NCBI GenBank assembly: GCA_017301975.1
Contig: JAFLEI010000007.1
Coordinates: 124,001 to 188,000, forward strand
Length of the DNA stretch: 64,000 bases
Source of the DNA: Verrucomicrobiota bacterium
GTDB taxonomy: Bacteria; Verrucomicrobiota; Verrucomicrobiia; Verrucomicrobiales; Verrucomicrobiaceae
Reading direction: 5' to 3'
In this document: one piece after another, positions 51,536-60,628 of the stretch
Numbering within the stretch: the stretch's first letter is position 1
How the letters are laid out: each line of letters starts with the position of its first letter
Notes under the pieces: model-generated
Told to the model about the DNA's origin: nothing
What the model saw: the letters and a program-made list of their open reading frames with translations, nothing else
The model's database searches: none
Made by a program: the position numbers and the translations under genes

Positions 51536-53569
51536 ATGTCTTTTTATCGCTCGATCCTTTTTCTCGGCCTTGCCGCCTCTCTCCCCGCCGCTGAATTTGA
51601 CCTCGTCATTTACGGTGGAACTCCTGCTGGATTGAGCGCTGGTATCGTCGCCGCGCGTGAAGGTGCATCCGTGGTGGTCATCGAGCCCACAAAATGGATC
51701 GGCGGCATGGTCACGGGTGGCCTCTGCCGCTCGGATGTGGGCAAGGAGGAGACCATCGGCGGCTTCCCGCGTGAGTTCTTCGCCCGCGCCGCCGCCGCAA
51801 AGCCGGACACGCCGATGTGGTATGCGGAGCCACGTGAAAACATGGCCGCCTTTCAGGCCATGCTCAAGGAGGCAGGCGTGAAAGTAGTCACGGCCCAGGC
51901 GCTCAAGAAGATCACGAAAAAAGGAGCGCGCCTCACCAGCCTGACCACAAGCGACGGCACCAGCTACGGCGGCAAGGAATTCATCGACGCCACCTATGAA
52001 GGTGATCTCATGGCGGCCGCAAAGGTCAGCTACATCGTCGGCCGTGAAAGCACCGCGCAGTATGGCGAACCGCTCGCCGGCTACCACCCCATGCCCATCC
52101 GTCCTCGCACCATCGAAGTGATGGAGAGCGATTGCCCCAGCATCGGCGGCACAGGCCCAAGCTACATTCACGGTACGCCCTCGAGCATTTCCGGAGTGGA
52201 TGCCCAGGGCAAACCCATCTTCGGCGTCTTTCCTGATCCCAAACTCGCCCCCGGCAGCGCGGACAAACTCACCCAGAGCTACAACTTCCGCATCTGCGTC
52301 ACGCAGCGCAAAGACATCTTTGTTCCCTTCCCCAAGCCCGCAAACTACGACGCCACCAAATACGAACTGCTGCTCCGCCTGATCCAGGCCTTCCCGGGCA
52401 TTCGCTTCGGCCGCTTGTTCCACCTTGGCAATATCGCCAATGGCAAATATGACCTCAATGCCCAGGGCCTTTTTTCCACGGACTACCCCGGCGCAAACTT
52501 CGACTACCCCGATGGCGATGCAGCCACACGCGCACGCATCTGGCAGGATCACACCGACTTCATCCAGGGCATGCTTTGGTTCCTCGGTCATGATGAACGC
52601 GTGCCGCAAAGCCTGCGCGAACAGACGAATTCCTGGGGCCTTTGCAAAGACGAGTTCGCCGACAACGCCCACTGGCCCTATGCGCTGTATGTGCGCGAAG
52701 GCCGCCGCATGATCGGCGAATACGTCATGGTGCAGAAGGATCTGCAGACCGATATTTTCAAGGACGACTCCATCGGCATGGGCTCCTTCCTCATCGATTG
52801 CCACATCGTCCAGCGCATCCTCGCGGATGACGGCACCGTGCGCGACGAGGGCAGCTTTCAAGACACCCCGGCGCTTCCTTATCAGATCCCCTATCGCAGC
52901 CTGACCCCCAAACGCGCCGAGTGCGAAAACCTGCTCGTGCCTGTCTGCCTCTCCGCCAGCCACATCGCCTGCTGCTCGCTGCGAATGGAGCCCGTGTACA
53001 TGGCTCTTGGCCATGCCTCCGGCCTTGCCGCAGTGATGGCGATCCATGCGAAAACCCCGGTGCAAAACATCGACGTGTCCGCCTTGCGGAAAAAGCTGCT
53101 CGAACAAAAAGCCGTGCTCGAACTCGCCGCGCTCGCCCACATGGTGCGCTCCGCCAAACTGCCCGGCATTGTCATGAGCGAGCAGGAAGCCGAGCAAACC
53201 GGTCACTGGACGGGCAGCTCGTATGGCAGCCCGGTGGACGGCTCCAGCATCCATGACGCAAACGCCGACAAAGGCTCCAAGAGCGTCATCTATCGGATGA
53301 AAATTCCGGCCTCAGGCAAATACGAAGTCCGCGTGTCCTATGCCGCCGCACCGAACCGTGCCAGCAATGTACCTGTGACCATTCAAGGTGCTGAAGGCAC
53401 GCAGACGGTTCTCGTGAATCAACGCAAGGCTCCGCCCATCGATCAGCTCTTTGTCAGCCTCGGTGTTTTTGCCTTCACTTCGGACAAACCTGCCGTCATC
53501 ACCATCAGCAATAAAAACACAGACGGCATCGTCGGGGCCGATGCCGTCCAGTTGATCCAGTCCAAATAA
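51536..53569 (+). CDS. exported FAD-dependent oxidoreductase with C-terminal binding domain
   Basis: A 677-residue protein. A short signal peptide is followed at once by the FAD-binding fold ('DLVIYGGTPAGLSAGIVAAREG', a GxxxxG variant) of the FAD_oxidored family (PF12831 type). The second FAD contact is 'NLLVPVCLSASHIACCSLRMEP'. The C-terminal 130 residues ('GHWTGSSYGSPVDGSS', 'GKYEVRVSYAAAPNRASNVPV') resemble a golvesin/xanthan-lyase C-terminal-like carbohydrate-binding domain. It may oxidise sugars. The start is forced by the signal peptide, and its ATG directly follows the 49-base hairpin. No Shine-Dalgarno sequence is possible outside the hairpin. Confidence 0.85.
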   Translation: MSFYRSILFLGLAASLPAAEFDLVIYGGTPAGLSAGIVAAREGASVVVIEPTKWIGGMVTGGLCRSDVGKEETIGGFPREFFARAAAAKPDTPMWYAEPRENMAAFQAMLKEAGVKVVTAQALKKITKKGARLTSLTTSDGTSYGGKEFIDATYEGDLMAAAKVSYIVGRESTAQYGEPLAGYHPMPIRPRTIEVMESDCPSIGGTGPSYIHGTPSSISGVDAQGKPIFGVFPDPKLAPGSADKLTQSYNFRICVTQRKDIFVPFPKPANYDATKYELLLRLIQAFPGIRFGRLFHLGNIANGKYDLNAQGLFSTDYPGANFDYPDGDAATRARIWQDHTDFIQGMLWFLGHDERVPQSLREQTNSWGLCKDEFADNAHWPYALYVREGRRMIGEYVMVQKDLQTDIFKDDSIGMGSFLIDCHIVQRILADDGTVRDEGSFQDTPALPYQIPYRSLTPKRAECENLLVPVCLSASHIACCSLRMEPVYMALGHASGLAAVMAIHAKTPVQNIDVSALRKKLLEQKAVLELAALAHMVRSAKLPGIVMSEQEAEQTGHWTGSSYGSPVDGSSIHDANADKGSKSVIYRMKIPASGKYEVRVSYAAAPNRASNVPVTIQGAEGTQTVLVNQRKAPPIDQLFVSLGVFAFTSDKPAVITISNKNTDGIVGADAVQLIQSK

Positions 53570-53631
53570 GCGGGACCATACAACCGCGGAGCGGATTCAG
53601 CCGATTTATGGGATAGAAAGCCTCTATTCCA

Positions 53632-53910
53632 ATGAAAACAATTCTTCAGTTGATCGGTCTTGGTCTGTTTGTCGCAACATTGTCCAGCTGCTCCGTCGGT
53701 GGTGCTGGCTACGTGGGCGCAGGCCCTTCATACGGTCATTATCACAACGGAAATTACCCGAACGGATACAACAACACCCGGCACTACAGCCGCAATCAGC
53801 CGCCGCATCATCCCGGCCATTACTCCCGGAATGCTGGAGCCAATGCACGCGTGAATGCTCGTGTGGCACCTTTGAATGTCTCCAGTTCCACGGGGCTCCG
53901 CCTCTTCTGA
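53632..53910 (+). CDS. small Tyr/His/Asn-rich lipoprotein
   Basis: A 92-residue protein with a lipoprotein signal: the hydrophobic N-terminus runs to 'ATLSSC', with Cys20 as the lipidated residue. The mature part is Gly, Tyr, His, Asn and Pro rich and looks disordered. I do not recognise a family. A small hairpin (53608-53628 region, GGGATAGA / TCTATTCC) lies just before the ATG. A strong terminator ends the gene. Confidence 0.7.
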   Translation: MKTILQLIGLGLFVATLSSCSVGGAGYVGAGPSYGHYHNGNYPNGYNNTRHYSRNQPPHHPGHYSRNAGANARVNARVAPLNVSSSTGLRLF

Positions 53911-53927
53911 TTTTCCTGGCCATTGGC

Positions 53928-53966
53928 ACGTGGCGGATGACTCGCTCATCCGCCACGTAATTTTTT
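53928..53966 (+). terminator. rho-independent terminator
   Basis: Perfect 13-bp stem ACGTGGCGGATGA / TCATCCGCCACGT with a 5-base loop, followed by AA and six T. It also sits between the convergent lipoprotein and Tat-exported genes. Confidence 0.92.
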
Positions 53967-53985
53967 CAGGGGATAATTTTTTGCT

Positions 53986-55533
53986 TTATGCCCCCAGCAG
54001 TTGTCGAGCCTCCGCCTGCCCGGGCGCCGGACGCCCGAACTCGCTCGCAGTCACACGCGCAAGCGCCGTCAACTGGCGCCAGCGGAAAGCAGGCCGTGTG
54101 CGGTGAAATTCGTCCCAGGTGGTCTGGAAATACTTCTCCGCATGCAGAGCGCCATCTTCGCTGACGGCATAGTGCAGCAAGGTCTTGAACACGGCCTCCG
54201 GATCCATTCCCAGCATGCCGCAGCGGTGCACCACACCCGCCGCATGGGCTTGGAGATTCTGCCGGATGTGTCCGTCGAGTTCCGTGAGCAGTTTTGCCTG
54301 GTCCGTTCCCTGGCTGATGTATCTCTTCAGCGGCATGGGCTCCCATTCGAGGAAATGCTGGCCGGTGGCCGCCCCCCGATCATGCGCGACCTGCCAGGCA
54401 CCGAGAATGAGGCAGGCAAAGACGTTACGGCCCCGGCTGACCTGTGAGAGATTGCGCCATGCATGCACCGAGTCACTGGCATGCACGCCCACAGAGTCAC
54501 CGTGCACGCTGCCAGGCGGCTTGCCGGGGGCTTCCCACTCCGGCGGGCGGCCATGATCACGCAGTACGATCTGATTGGCTGCCAGCGAGATCGCCTCGCC
54601 GATTTCATGCGGATCAAATCCTTCCGCCAAAGCGGCAGCCACAGCACCAGCGGCGTCTGACGGCGTGCCGCTGAAAATGGTCATGCTGAGCTTTTCCACC
54701 GCGCTGTCTTCCATGGATCTGGTCCCGGGGGCACGCCCCATGAGCTTGTGCTCATCCATCAGCCGTGTCAGCGCCTTGCTGTTCTCATCCCACTCTGGCC
54801 TGCGATAATTTTCCGAGTTCAGGCAGTAGCGCAGCGACATGCGCAACAATGTCGTCGCATGCTCGCTGCCCACGACATCCAGCAAATCCCACGCGCGGTA
54901 CGGCAGCACGGTACGGTGCACCTCCGGATTGTCCTGCACACATTCGAGCAGCGCATTAAAACCGTCCTCCGCGCTGTTTTGCATCATCGTGGCAAAGGTT
55001 TTTTCCGCCCCCGCCGTGTCCTTGCGTTTCACCATCTCGTGCAACTGCGCTGCTGCCGGCTTGTCCGCGCCAGCGGCCACTGGATGCAGCACCTCTTCAC
55101 TGCGACCACCGTTTTCCTGCATGCGGTTGGTGTTGCGATAGAGCACCTTGAACACCGGCAGCGCCTGCTGCTGATCCGGCATGGAGCCGGACATTTTCAG
55201 TGCCGGGCTCAGGGCCATGAGCGTGTGAAAGCCGATGTAGTCCTCACCACCGAAGGTTCGTGCGTTTGCCAGCACACCCGCGGCCACAAGCTCCTTCAAT
55301 GACACACCTGCCTTGAGCTTCGCGGCAAGCGCAGGCTGCAGTTTCGACACAGGAGTCTCCTGCATGAAGCAGACCAGCGCCTCCATGTCACCAAAGTTCA
55401 GGGCGGCGGGAGCTTCCTCCGCGCAGGCGGAGGTGATGCCAAACTCAGCTGCGAGCGCAGGACCGATGGTGGCTAACAACGTTCCTTTGCTCACATCGGC
55501 AAGGAACTCACGGCGGGATTGCGGTTCATTCAT
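53986..55533 (-). CDS. Tat-exported protein of unknown function
   Basis: A 515-residue protein with a twin-arginine leader, 'SRREFLADVSKGTLLATIG', so it probably folds, perhaps with a cofactor, before export. The mature part is helical and contains conserved-looking stretches such as 'GGEDYIGFHTLMALSPAL' and 'NIVLRDHGRPPEW'-like 'QIVLRDHGRPPEWEAPGKP'. It may be related to questin-oxidase-like proteins, but the link is too weak to name. It has one of the few clear ribosome binding sites in the window, an AGGAGG at 55539-55544. Confidence 0.78.
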   Translation of the reverse strand: MNEPQSRREFLADVSKGTLLATIGPALAAEFGITSACAEEAPAALNFGDMEALVCFMQETPVSKLQPALAAKLKAGVSLKELVAAGVLANARTFGGEDYIGFHTLMALSPALKMSGSMPDQQQALPVFKVLYRNTNRMQENGGRSEEVLHPVAAGADKPAAAQLHEMVKRKDTAGAEKTFATMMQNSAEDGFNALLECVQDNPEVHRTVLPYRAWDLLDVVGSEHATTLLRMSLRYCLNSENYRRPEWDENSKALTRLMDEHKLMGRAPGTRSMEDSAVEKLSMTIFSGTPSDAAGAVAAALAEGFDPHEIGEAISLAANQIVLRDHGRPPEWEAPGKPPGSVHGDSVGVHASDSVHAWRNLSQVSRGRNVFACLILGAWQVAHDRGAATGQHFLEWEPMPLKRYISQGTDQAKLLTELDGHIRQNLQAHAAGVVHRCGMLGMDPEAVFKTLLHYAVSEDGALHAEKYFQTTWDEFHRTRPAFRWRQLTALARVTASEFGRPAPGQAEARQLLGA

Positions 55534-55538
55534 AATGA

Positions 55539-55544
55539 CCTCCT
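55539..55544 (-). promoter_or_regulatory. consensus Shine-Dalgarno AGGAGG
   Basis: AGGAGG followed by TCATT and the ATG at 55533, a 5-base spacer. It is notable because nearly all other starts in the window have none. Confidence 0.9.
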
Positions 55545-55615
55545 GGTTGGGATTGGATGGAGTCTCCTGATTTGCAGGAACAAGGTCAATGCCCGAGTTG
55601 GAGTCATTTGAAAGA

Positions 55616-56401
55616 TCACGGTCTGCGGACCTTCATCTCTGCAAACTCCGCCCAGCACGTTCGCGTCGGCGCCCATGAGGCGTCACCACCACCATGAAAG
55701 GTTTCAAAGTAGAAACCGTCCACGCCAAAGCTGTTCACCGTCCGCCATTCCATGTCGTTGCGCTCCACCATGAGCTTTTCATCAATCCATACGCGCAACG
55801 AGCCATCGCGTTTGCCCACGGTGTTCATGTCCACGCAGATCCTCACCTGGATGGGCGTCTCCGTGGGAAAATGGAAATCAGCAGGAAAGGCAAAGCTGTC
55901 TCCATAGTCACCCTTTTGGTTCTTGTGGTACACATAGGCCTCCCCGCGTCCTTCTCTGCGCCACATCAGTCGAGCTGAGAAGCCGTTCGTCCCAGTGGCC
56001 CGGCGGCCACCACTGACATTGTCCGGCCCGCCGCACAGTCCGGGCAGCTTGCCGCCTTTGACGAAATCGAAATTCTCACTGAAGCGCAGCACGTAGCTCA
56101 GCTCCGCCGCCTCATTTTTGCCAATCGGCATGCGCCATCCCGCACCGCCTTCTTCGGGGCCGATCTTCCCGACGGCAAAGTTCACGCGCAGCCATTTCAA
56201 TGCATCGCTTTCCACGATGGCGACACGCCCCGGCGCGACGCCTCCTTCAAATTCACAGCCCGGCCAGTCATTCTTCCACCTCTTGAGCGTGTATGGCCCG
56301 GCCTCGCCCGCCAGAGAGATGCGGAGCGGCACCTCAGCCGCACCGGCGGAGACAAGCGCACCCAGCATCCCGAGGAATGTGAAGTAACGGAAAAGCTGCA
56401 T
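55616..56401 (-). CDS. exported PL14-like polysaccharide lyase
   Basis: A 261-residue protein with a signal peptide (ends near 'SAGAAEV'). The mature part resembles the PL14 alginate-lyase fold: 'KLPGLCGGPDNVSGGRRATGTNGFSARL' region, 'GEAYVYHKNQKGDYGDSF', and 'YFETFHGGGDASWAPTRTCWAEFAEMKV' near the end, which matches the family's last strands. It probably cuts acidic polysaccharides such as alginate or glucuronan. Substrate is not certain. It lies upstream of the Tat-exported gene on the same strand, with 82 bases between. Confidence 0.75.
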   Translation of the reverse strand: MQLFRYFTFLGMLGALVSAGAAEVPLRISLAGEAGPYTLKRWKNDWPGCEFEGGVAPGRVAIVESDALKWLRVNFAVGKIGPEEGGAGWRMPIGKNEAAELSYVLRFSENFDFVKGGKLPGLCGGPDNVSGGRRATGTNGFSARLMWRREGRGEAYVYHKNQKGDYGDSFAFPADFHFPTETPIQVRICVDMNTVGKRDGSLRVWIDEKLMVERNDMEWRTVNSFGVDGFYFETFHGGGDASWAPTRTCWAEFAEMKVRRP

Positions 56402-56567
56402 GCCCAGAATTAAACTCAGGACGGGGCACCCTTCACGGAGATAATTTCACCGTCGGCGGTGCCGGAGTGGCGGCTGCTCCTCCCAAAGAAAGACCCAAAT
56501 TCCATGAGCTCTGGAGTTCGCCGCCGCCCTGAATCCCTAAAAGTTTCCGGCTGAGGGCAAAACAAAC

Positions 56568-56595
56568 TTGCGCGAAGCCCAGACACGATTAAAAC
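56568..56595 (+). promoter_or_regulatory. possible promoter for tRNA-Lys
   Basis: TTGCGC and TAAAAC with a 16-base spacer, about 35 bases before the tRNA. Both boxes are only partial matches to the sigma-70 consensus. The 228 bases before the tRNA otherwise hold no gene. Confidence 0.3.
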
Positions 56596-56629
56596 TCCCT
56601 CCCTTCCAACGCTGTTTGGTTTCAAACAT

Positions 56630-56705
56630 GCCTCCGTAGCTCAGTTGGTAGAGCAGTTGACTCTTAATCAATTTGTCGTAGGTTCGAATCCTACCGGGGG
56701 TACCA
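56630..56705 (+). tRNA. tRNA-Lys (anticodon CUU)
   Basis: A 76-base tRNA with CCA encoded. The acceptor stem GCCTCCG / CGGGGGT has two GU pairs. The anticodon arm has loop CTCTTAA, giving anticodon CTT and so Lys (AAG codons). The D arm (AGCTCAGTTGG) and T arm (GTAGG-TTCGAAT-CCTAC) are standard. No integrase or attachment-site duplicate is seen next to it. Confidence 0.95.
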
Positions 56706-56728
56706 TTCTCAGGATGGTTGCGGGCGCT

Positions 56729-57418
56729 CTAGAACTCCGCATTCACCACCGGCCGCACGCTTTTAAAAGCCTCGGCATACCTGGCCCCGCAGGCCAGGCC
56801 TCGATAGCGGGAAAGCACGCTTTTCGTTTCCATGGCCGCATCCGTTTTGGTCGGGTCATAGTTCTCTTTGCGCACATAGGCCATCAGGCGGCCCAGCCAC
56901 TCGCTCGCGGCGGGCCATTCAGAGGAAACATCGACATAGGTGTCAGGCTCGAAGCCAATCGTATGCCCCGGGCCGTTGTCATACCAATAAACACGCGAGG
57001 GTGTCTTCACCTCTTCACGCCCTAGCAGGCGTGCGGGCTGGTACAAGGCGGCATGGCAGATGGCGCTGGCGGCTTCATGGTCAGGGTGGCGATCGCGCGG
57101 CCAGAGCATGAAGGCCGTGTCGGGCTTCACATCGGCCACCACTTCCGCCACAGCACGCTTGGTTTCGAGGGTCGGCTCAAAGCCCAGGCTCTTGAACGGC
57201 AGAAACCGCATTTCGATGCCGCGTTCGGCAGCCAGCTGTTTTGACAGCTCCAGCAGCCCCTGCTCACGCCCCTTGACCGGCGGCCAGTTGGTGTAATCAC
57301 CGATCAGGCTCAAAATCACAACACGCTGATGTTTCTGCACCGCCCGTAAAAGCGTTCCGGGGATGCCGAAAGGACAGTCGTCATAATGCGCGCCGATGGC
57401 AAGGATGCTGCGTGTCAT
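56729..57418 (-). CDS. PIG-L family deacetylase
   Basis: A 229-residue PIG-L/LmbE deacetylase. Zinc ligands lie in 'AIGAHYDDCPFG' (HxDD) and the second His in 'WPRDRHPDHEAAS'. Family members remove acetyl groups from N-acetylglucosamine-linked compounds such as mycothiol or bacillithiol precursors, chitooligosaccharides or antibiotics. No thiol biosynthesis genes are adjacent, so the substrate cannot be named. Its start is at 57418, and 246 bases of AT-rich sequence without a gene lie before the next gene, which reads away. Confidence 0.9.
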   Translation of the reverse strand: MTRSILAIGAHYDDCPFGIPGTLLRAVQKHQRVVILSLIGDYTNWPPVKGREQGLLELSKQLAAERGIEMRFLPFKSLGFEPTLETKRAVAEVVADVKPDTAFMLWPRDRHPDHEAASAICHAALYQPARLLGREEVKTPSRVYWYDNGPGHTIGFEPDTYVDVSSEWPAASEWLGRLMAYVRKENYDPTKTDAAMETKSVLSRYRGLACGARYAEAFKSVRPVVNAEF

Positions 57419-57664
57419 GGGACATGTATGGCCATGGGCAGCCCTCAGAGCAAGCGCCCATCCCTATTGATTGCTGAGAGCCAGTGGTTCAGAAGAAAAC
57501 ATCTTTATTTCGAAAACAACATTAGCTGTTCAAACCGTGTTTTTCAAATCTATCCCTAGAATATATAATTTCCATTGCATAAATGAGTCTCAATGATCAT
57601 ATTCAAGAACATGATCCCGCTCGCCGACTGTTTACTAAATTTTCCATATTCCCCCGCCTGAGTT

Positions 57665-60505
57665 ATGATTGAAGGGCCTCAACTCCTTGGATCCCTCTCC
57701 TTGGCCAGCCAGCGCAACGGCTCGCCAATCAAACTGCCGCGTGCCCAGGACGAAGTAGTCATGCTGGCGTTCGATCAGCGAAACAGCCGTTTGGTGGAAC
57801 TTCATATCTGCACCGGGAAAGCGGCACCGGCTCCGCCTCAAGAGCCTCCCGCACCCATGAGACGCTGGGTCAAGCCGATGAGCCGGCAGTCACGCCAAAA
57901 GTGGGGCCCTTCGCGGCGTGGCCGACCCAAATCCTCGCCCGGCGGCCGGCAACCTCTTCGAAAAGCGCGTGTTCAATCCAAGTACCTCCATCGCTTTTAC
58001 GAGCCCAAATTAACTTCGGAGCCCAGGGTGGCGACTCCAGAACTCGTCGATGAAGATCTCCAGTTCCGAACCTGCGAACTGCTGCGAGGAGCGACAGCGC
58101 TGCGCGGCCACTCCTTCATGACCATTCTGGAGGTTGGCGTGGACGACGGCCTCGCCTACTACGTCACCCACCTCAATGACGGGGAGTTCGTCCAGCAGTA
58201 TGTGCAGAGGCGCGGAGCCGTACCCACCGTCACAGCACTTGCCTTGGTGCATCAGCTTCTTCAGGATCTGGGCAGAGCCGAGGAACAAGGACAGCTACCT
58301 TCAACGGTGAGTCTGGAACGCGTGCTCGTTTCATCCCAGGAGGAGGAATATTTGCAGCTCCGTCTGTTTGACTATGGGCTGTCGCAGCCAAAGTCCGAAG
58401 CCTTCGGCCAGCACAGCTCCCGTCTTGTGCGCGAGGCCTGCTGCCTGCTGTTTTTGCTGATGACAGGCCAGTCCTATTCGGGCGGGAATCCTGACGACTC
58501 CGTCGTGATCGCTGAACTGCCGGCCAACCTTCGTTTCCTGATCAAATCAGCCCTGACCAGCCCGGCCGTTGATTCGATTTCAAGAAAGGCTCTGCGTGAT
58601 GAAGTGCGCGAGGCAATGTGCTCGTACGTCACTTTGGTTCAGGCACGGAATCCAAAGATGCTTCTGGTGGCCGAACCTTCCACCCTGCCCGTCTCCCATC
58701 TGCAGACGCTGCTGCTGGGAGACATCCCGCTGGAGACCCTGTTTGGAACAAGCTTCCGCATCCAAAATCCGGAACTTTCCGGCTGCCATCCATTCGCCAT
58801 TTCAGCAGTCAATGCATCCGCTGAAATGCCGGTCACGCTGCATCTTCTGCCTCCTGAACGCATCATCCGGCAGTCCGGCTTCACGACCTTTCCCCCGCAG
58901 GTATGGCGACAGGATCCGGCGAAGCAGGCCAACATCCTGCACCTGATGAGTCTGTGGAATGGCCCTGATTGGGCCTTCCTTTCCGAGGCGCGTGAACCTG
59001 GCATGGCCCTCAGCGCCCTCATGGCGAAACGCGGCACTCTCAATCCGGGAGAGGTGGTCACTCTGCTGAGGCAGATCCATGCCGGCGTGGAACAGGCGGC
59101 TGAAACCGGCATGCAGCGGGTGGATCTCGACCCGGCAAACATTCAGCTCTGTGTCGGTTATGACGGCCCCGTCCTGCCTCGTGACCTGGAGCGTCTGCAC
59201 CAGAAGCGGCTGGATGCCTGGCCCAAATTTGTGGTGAAGCTCCGTCTTCACAAAACGATGCGCAGCCTGTGCAAGCCGCGCCTGATCGATCTGAGCCCAT
59301 GGGGCCGCCTCCCCCATGAAGAAACGACCGGGAGCGCCGCCCGTGAGGAGTGCAATCGCTCCTTCATCTGTCTGGCGATCTATCTCATCACCGGAGTTGG
59401 TCAGATGAGCCAGATTACCGGCGTTCCCACCAGCATGCCTGAACTGGCGGCAGGCTACCTGCATGAATGCCTGCAGCAGGTGCTGTGCGGCGCCCCCGTT
59501 CCCTGCCCGCCCGAATTCACCGAAAAGCTTTCCTATCTCCTCACCGCAGCCAGCGCGGAGATGGACTCCATCGAGGACCCGCTTGCCTCACAGGAAATGG
59601 AAAGCGCAGGCTTCATCTCTGATTTTGAGGAAGACCGGGCCCCGGAGGAGCCCTCCATGGAACTGGCGCGAAAAACTCTCCTCCTCGCGCCGGTCAGCGC
59701 CGATCTCCAATCACTCGACCTCCATCGTTCCGCCCCCCCCCGGTTTGCCTTTCCCTGGCTCGCCCTTGCAGCCACGGCCGCCCTCCTCGGGGCGCTGGCT
59801 TGGATGATCTTTGGTGAAATGCCCGAAGCCCCCTCGCCGGTCCTCACGGAGGCTCCAAAATCATCGAAACACGAAGCAGCGCTCTTGCCGAAGGAGATCG
59901 CAGGGACCACTCCCGACACTGCGGTCAATCGACCCGCGCAGCCGCTGCCGCAGCCCATCATTCATAAAACCCCCGCACGGGTGGTCGAACCCCTCGCCCA
60001 GCCCTCACAGCCTCTCTTGGTGGCCGAAGTGACGGCACCCGCTTTGCAGAAGGACGCCCTCTCAAGCTCCATGCCAGCGGCTCCTGAAACGGCAGACTTC
60101 ACACCGGCCCTCAGTGCGCCGTCCCCATCCACCGAAAAAATGGCGGAGCCCCGCCTGCCAGAACCTCCGTTGATCTTGGCCGAAAAAACTGCGGCCAGCA
60201 TGCCCGCACCCGAGCCAGAACCCGTCATCCGCCGCGCCATCCTCGCGACGCCGGAAGTCGCCCAGTCTTCTCCACTCCCTCCAAAAGAGGTCGCCACCCT
60301 TCCCGCTCCGCCACAGACTCAACCTGCCCAGGCCGAGCCACCGGCACCCCAGCCTGCCGTAGCATCCATTGCCACCCCGCCGGCCCATGTCGCGAAATTG
60401 GAGGCAGTCACCATCCGCCACGCGATCGTCATGACACCCGAAGAAATCAACGAGGCACTCCGTGCACAAGCCAAAGCGCGGAAACGAAGCTCGAAAAGAC
60501 GCTGA
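57665..60505 (+). CDS. membrane protein with two degenerate protein-kinase-like domains
   Basis: A 946-residue protein that I cannot match to a named family. Residues about 145-330 look like a kinase domain: 'ILEVGVDDGLAYYVTHL' and 'LRLFDYGLSQ' (DYG in place of DFG, D236), but the HRD-x-x-x-x-N loop is gone ('STVSLERVLV'). Residues about 360-625 look like a second one: 'PVTLHLLPPERI' recalls the VxLKxLPPE strand with Lys changed to His393, 'RVDLDPANIQL' keeps D487 and N492, and 'LIDLSPWG' keeps D542. A membrane helix lies near 696-716, and the last 230 residues are Pro-rich and probably extracytoplasmic. It has no signal peptide. Likely a pseudokinase-type scaffold or sensor. Confidence 0.78.
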   Translation: MIEGPQLLGSLSLASQRNGSPIKLPRAQDEVVMLAFDQRNSRLVELHICTGKAAPAPPQEPPAPMRRWVKPMSRQSRQKWGPSRRGRPKSSPGGRQPLRKARVQSKYLHRFYEPKLTSEPRVATPELVDEDLQFRTCELLRGATALRGHSFMTILEVGVDDGLAYYVTHLNDGEFVQQYVQRRGAVPTVTALALVHQLLQDLGRAEEQGQLPSTVSLERVLVSSQEEEYLQLRLFDYGLSQPKSEAFGQHSSRLVREACCLLFLLMTGQSYSGGNPDDSVVIAELPANLRFLIKSALTSPAVDSISRKALRDEVREAMCSYVTLVQARNPKMLLVAEPSTLPVSHLQTLLLGDIPLETLFGTSFRIQNPELSGCHPFAISAVNASAEMPVTLHLLPPERIIRQSGFTTFPPQVWRQDPAKQANILHLMSLWNGPDWAFLSEAREPGMALSALMAKRGTLNPGEVVTLLRQIHAGVEQAAETGMQRVDLDPANIQLCVGYDGPVLPRDLERLHQKRLDAWPKFVVKLRLHKTMRSLCKPRLIDLSPWGRLPHEETTGSAAREECNRSFICLAIYLITGVGQMSQITGVPTSMPELAAGYLHECLQQVLCGAPVPCPPEFTEKLSYLLTAASAEMDSIEDPLASQEMESAGFISDFEEDRAPEEPSMELARKTLLLAPVSADLQSLDLHRSAPPRFAFPWLALAATAALLGALAWMIFGEMPEAPSPVLTEAPKSSKHEAALLPKEIAGTTPDTAVNRPAQPLPQPIIHKTPARVVEPLAQPSQPLLVAEVTAPALQKDALSSSMPAAPETADFTPALSAPSPSTEKMAEPRLPEPPLILAEKTAASMPAPEPEPVIRRAILATPEVAQSSPLPPKEVATLPAPPQTQPAQAEPPAPQPAVASIATPPAHVAKLEAVTIRHAIVMTPEEINEALRAQAKARKRSSKRR

Positions 60506-60628
60506 GTCTTCGGAGCGGCGTTTCACCATGCCGGCTCATTCATCGGTTGCATGCAACGGTGTGATTCGGCACGCTCATGGCCGCAACGCATCCGTTCCAA
60601 CCCGAACAGATCATTCAGCGACTGAGCC

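Noticed and set aside
56630-56705. tRNA-Lys as a possible integration site for a mobile element
   Set aside because: No integrase, phage gene or copy of the tRNA 3' end was seen on either side in the window.
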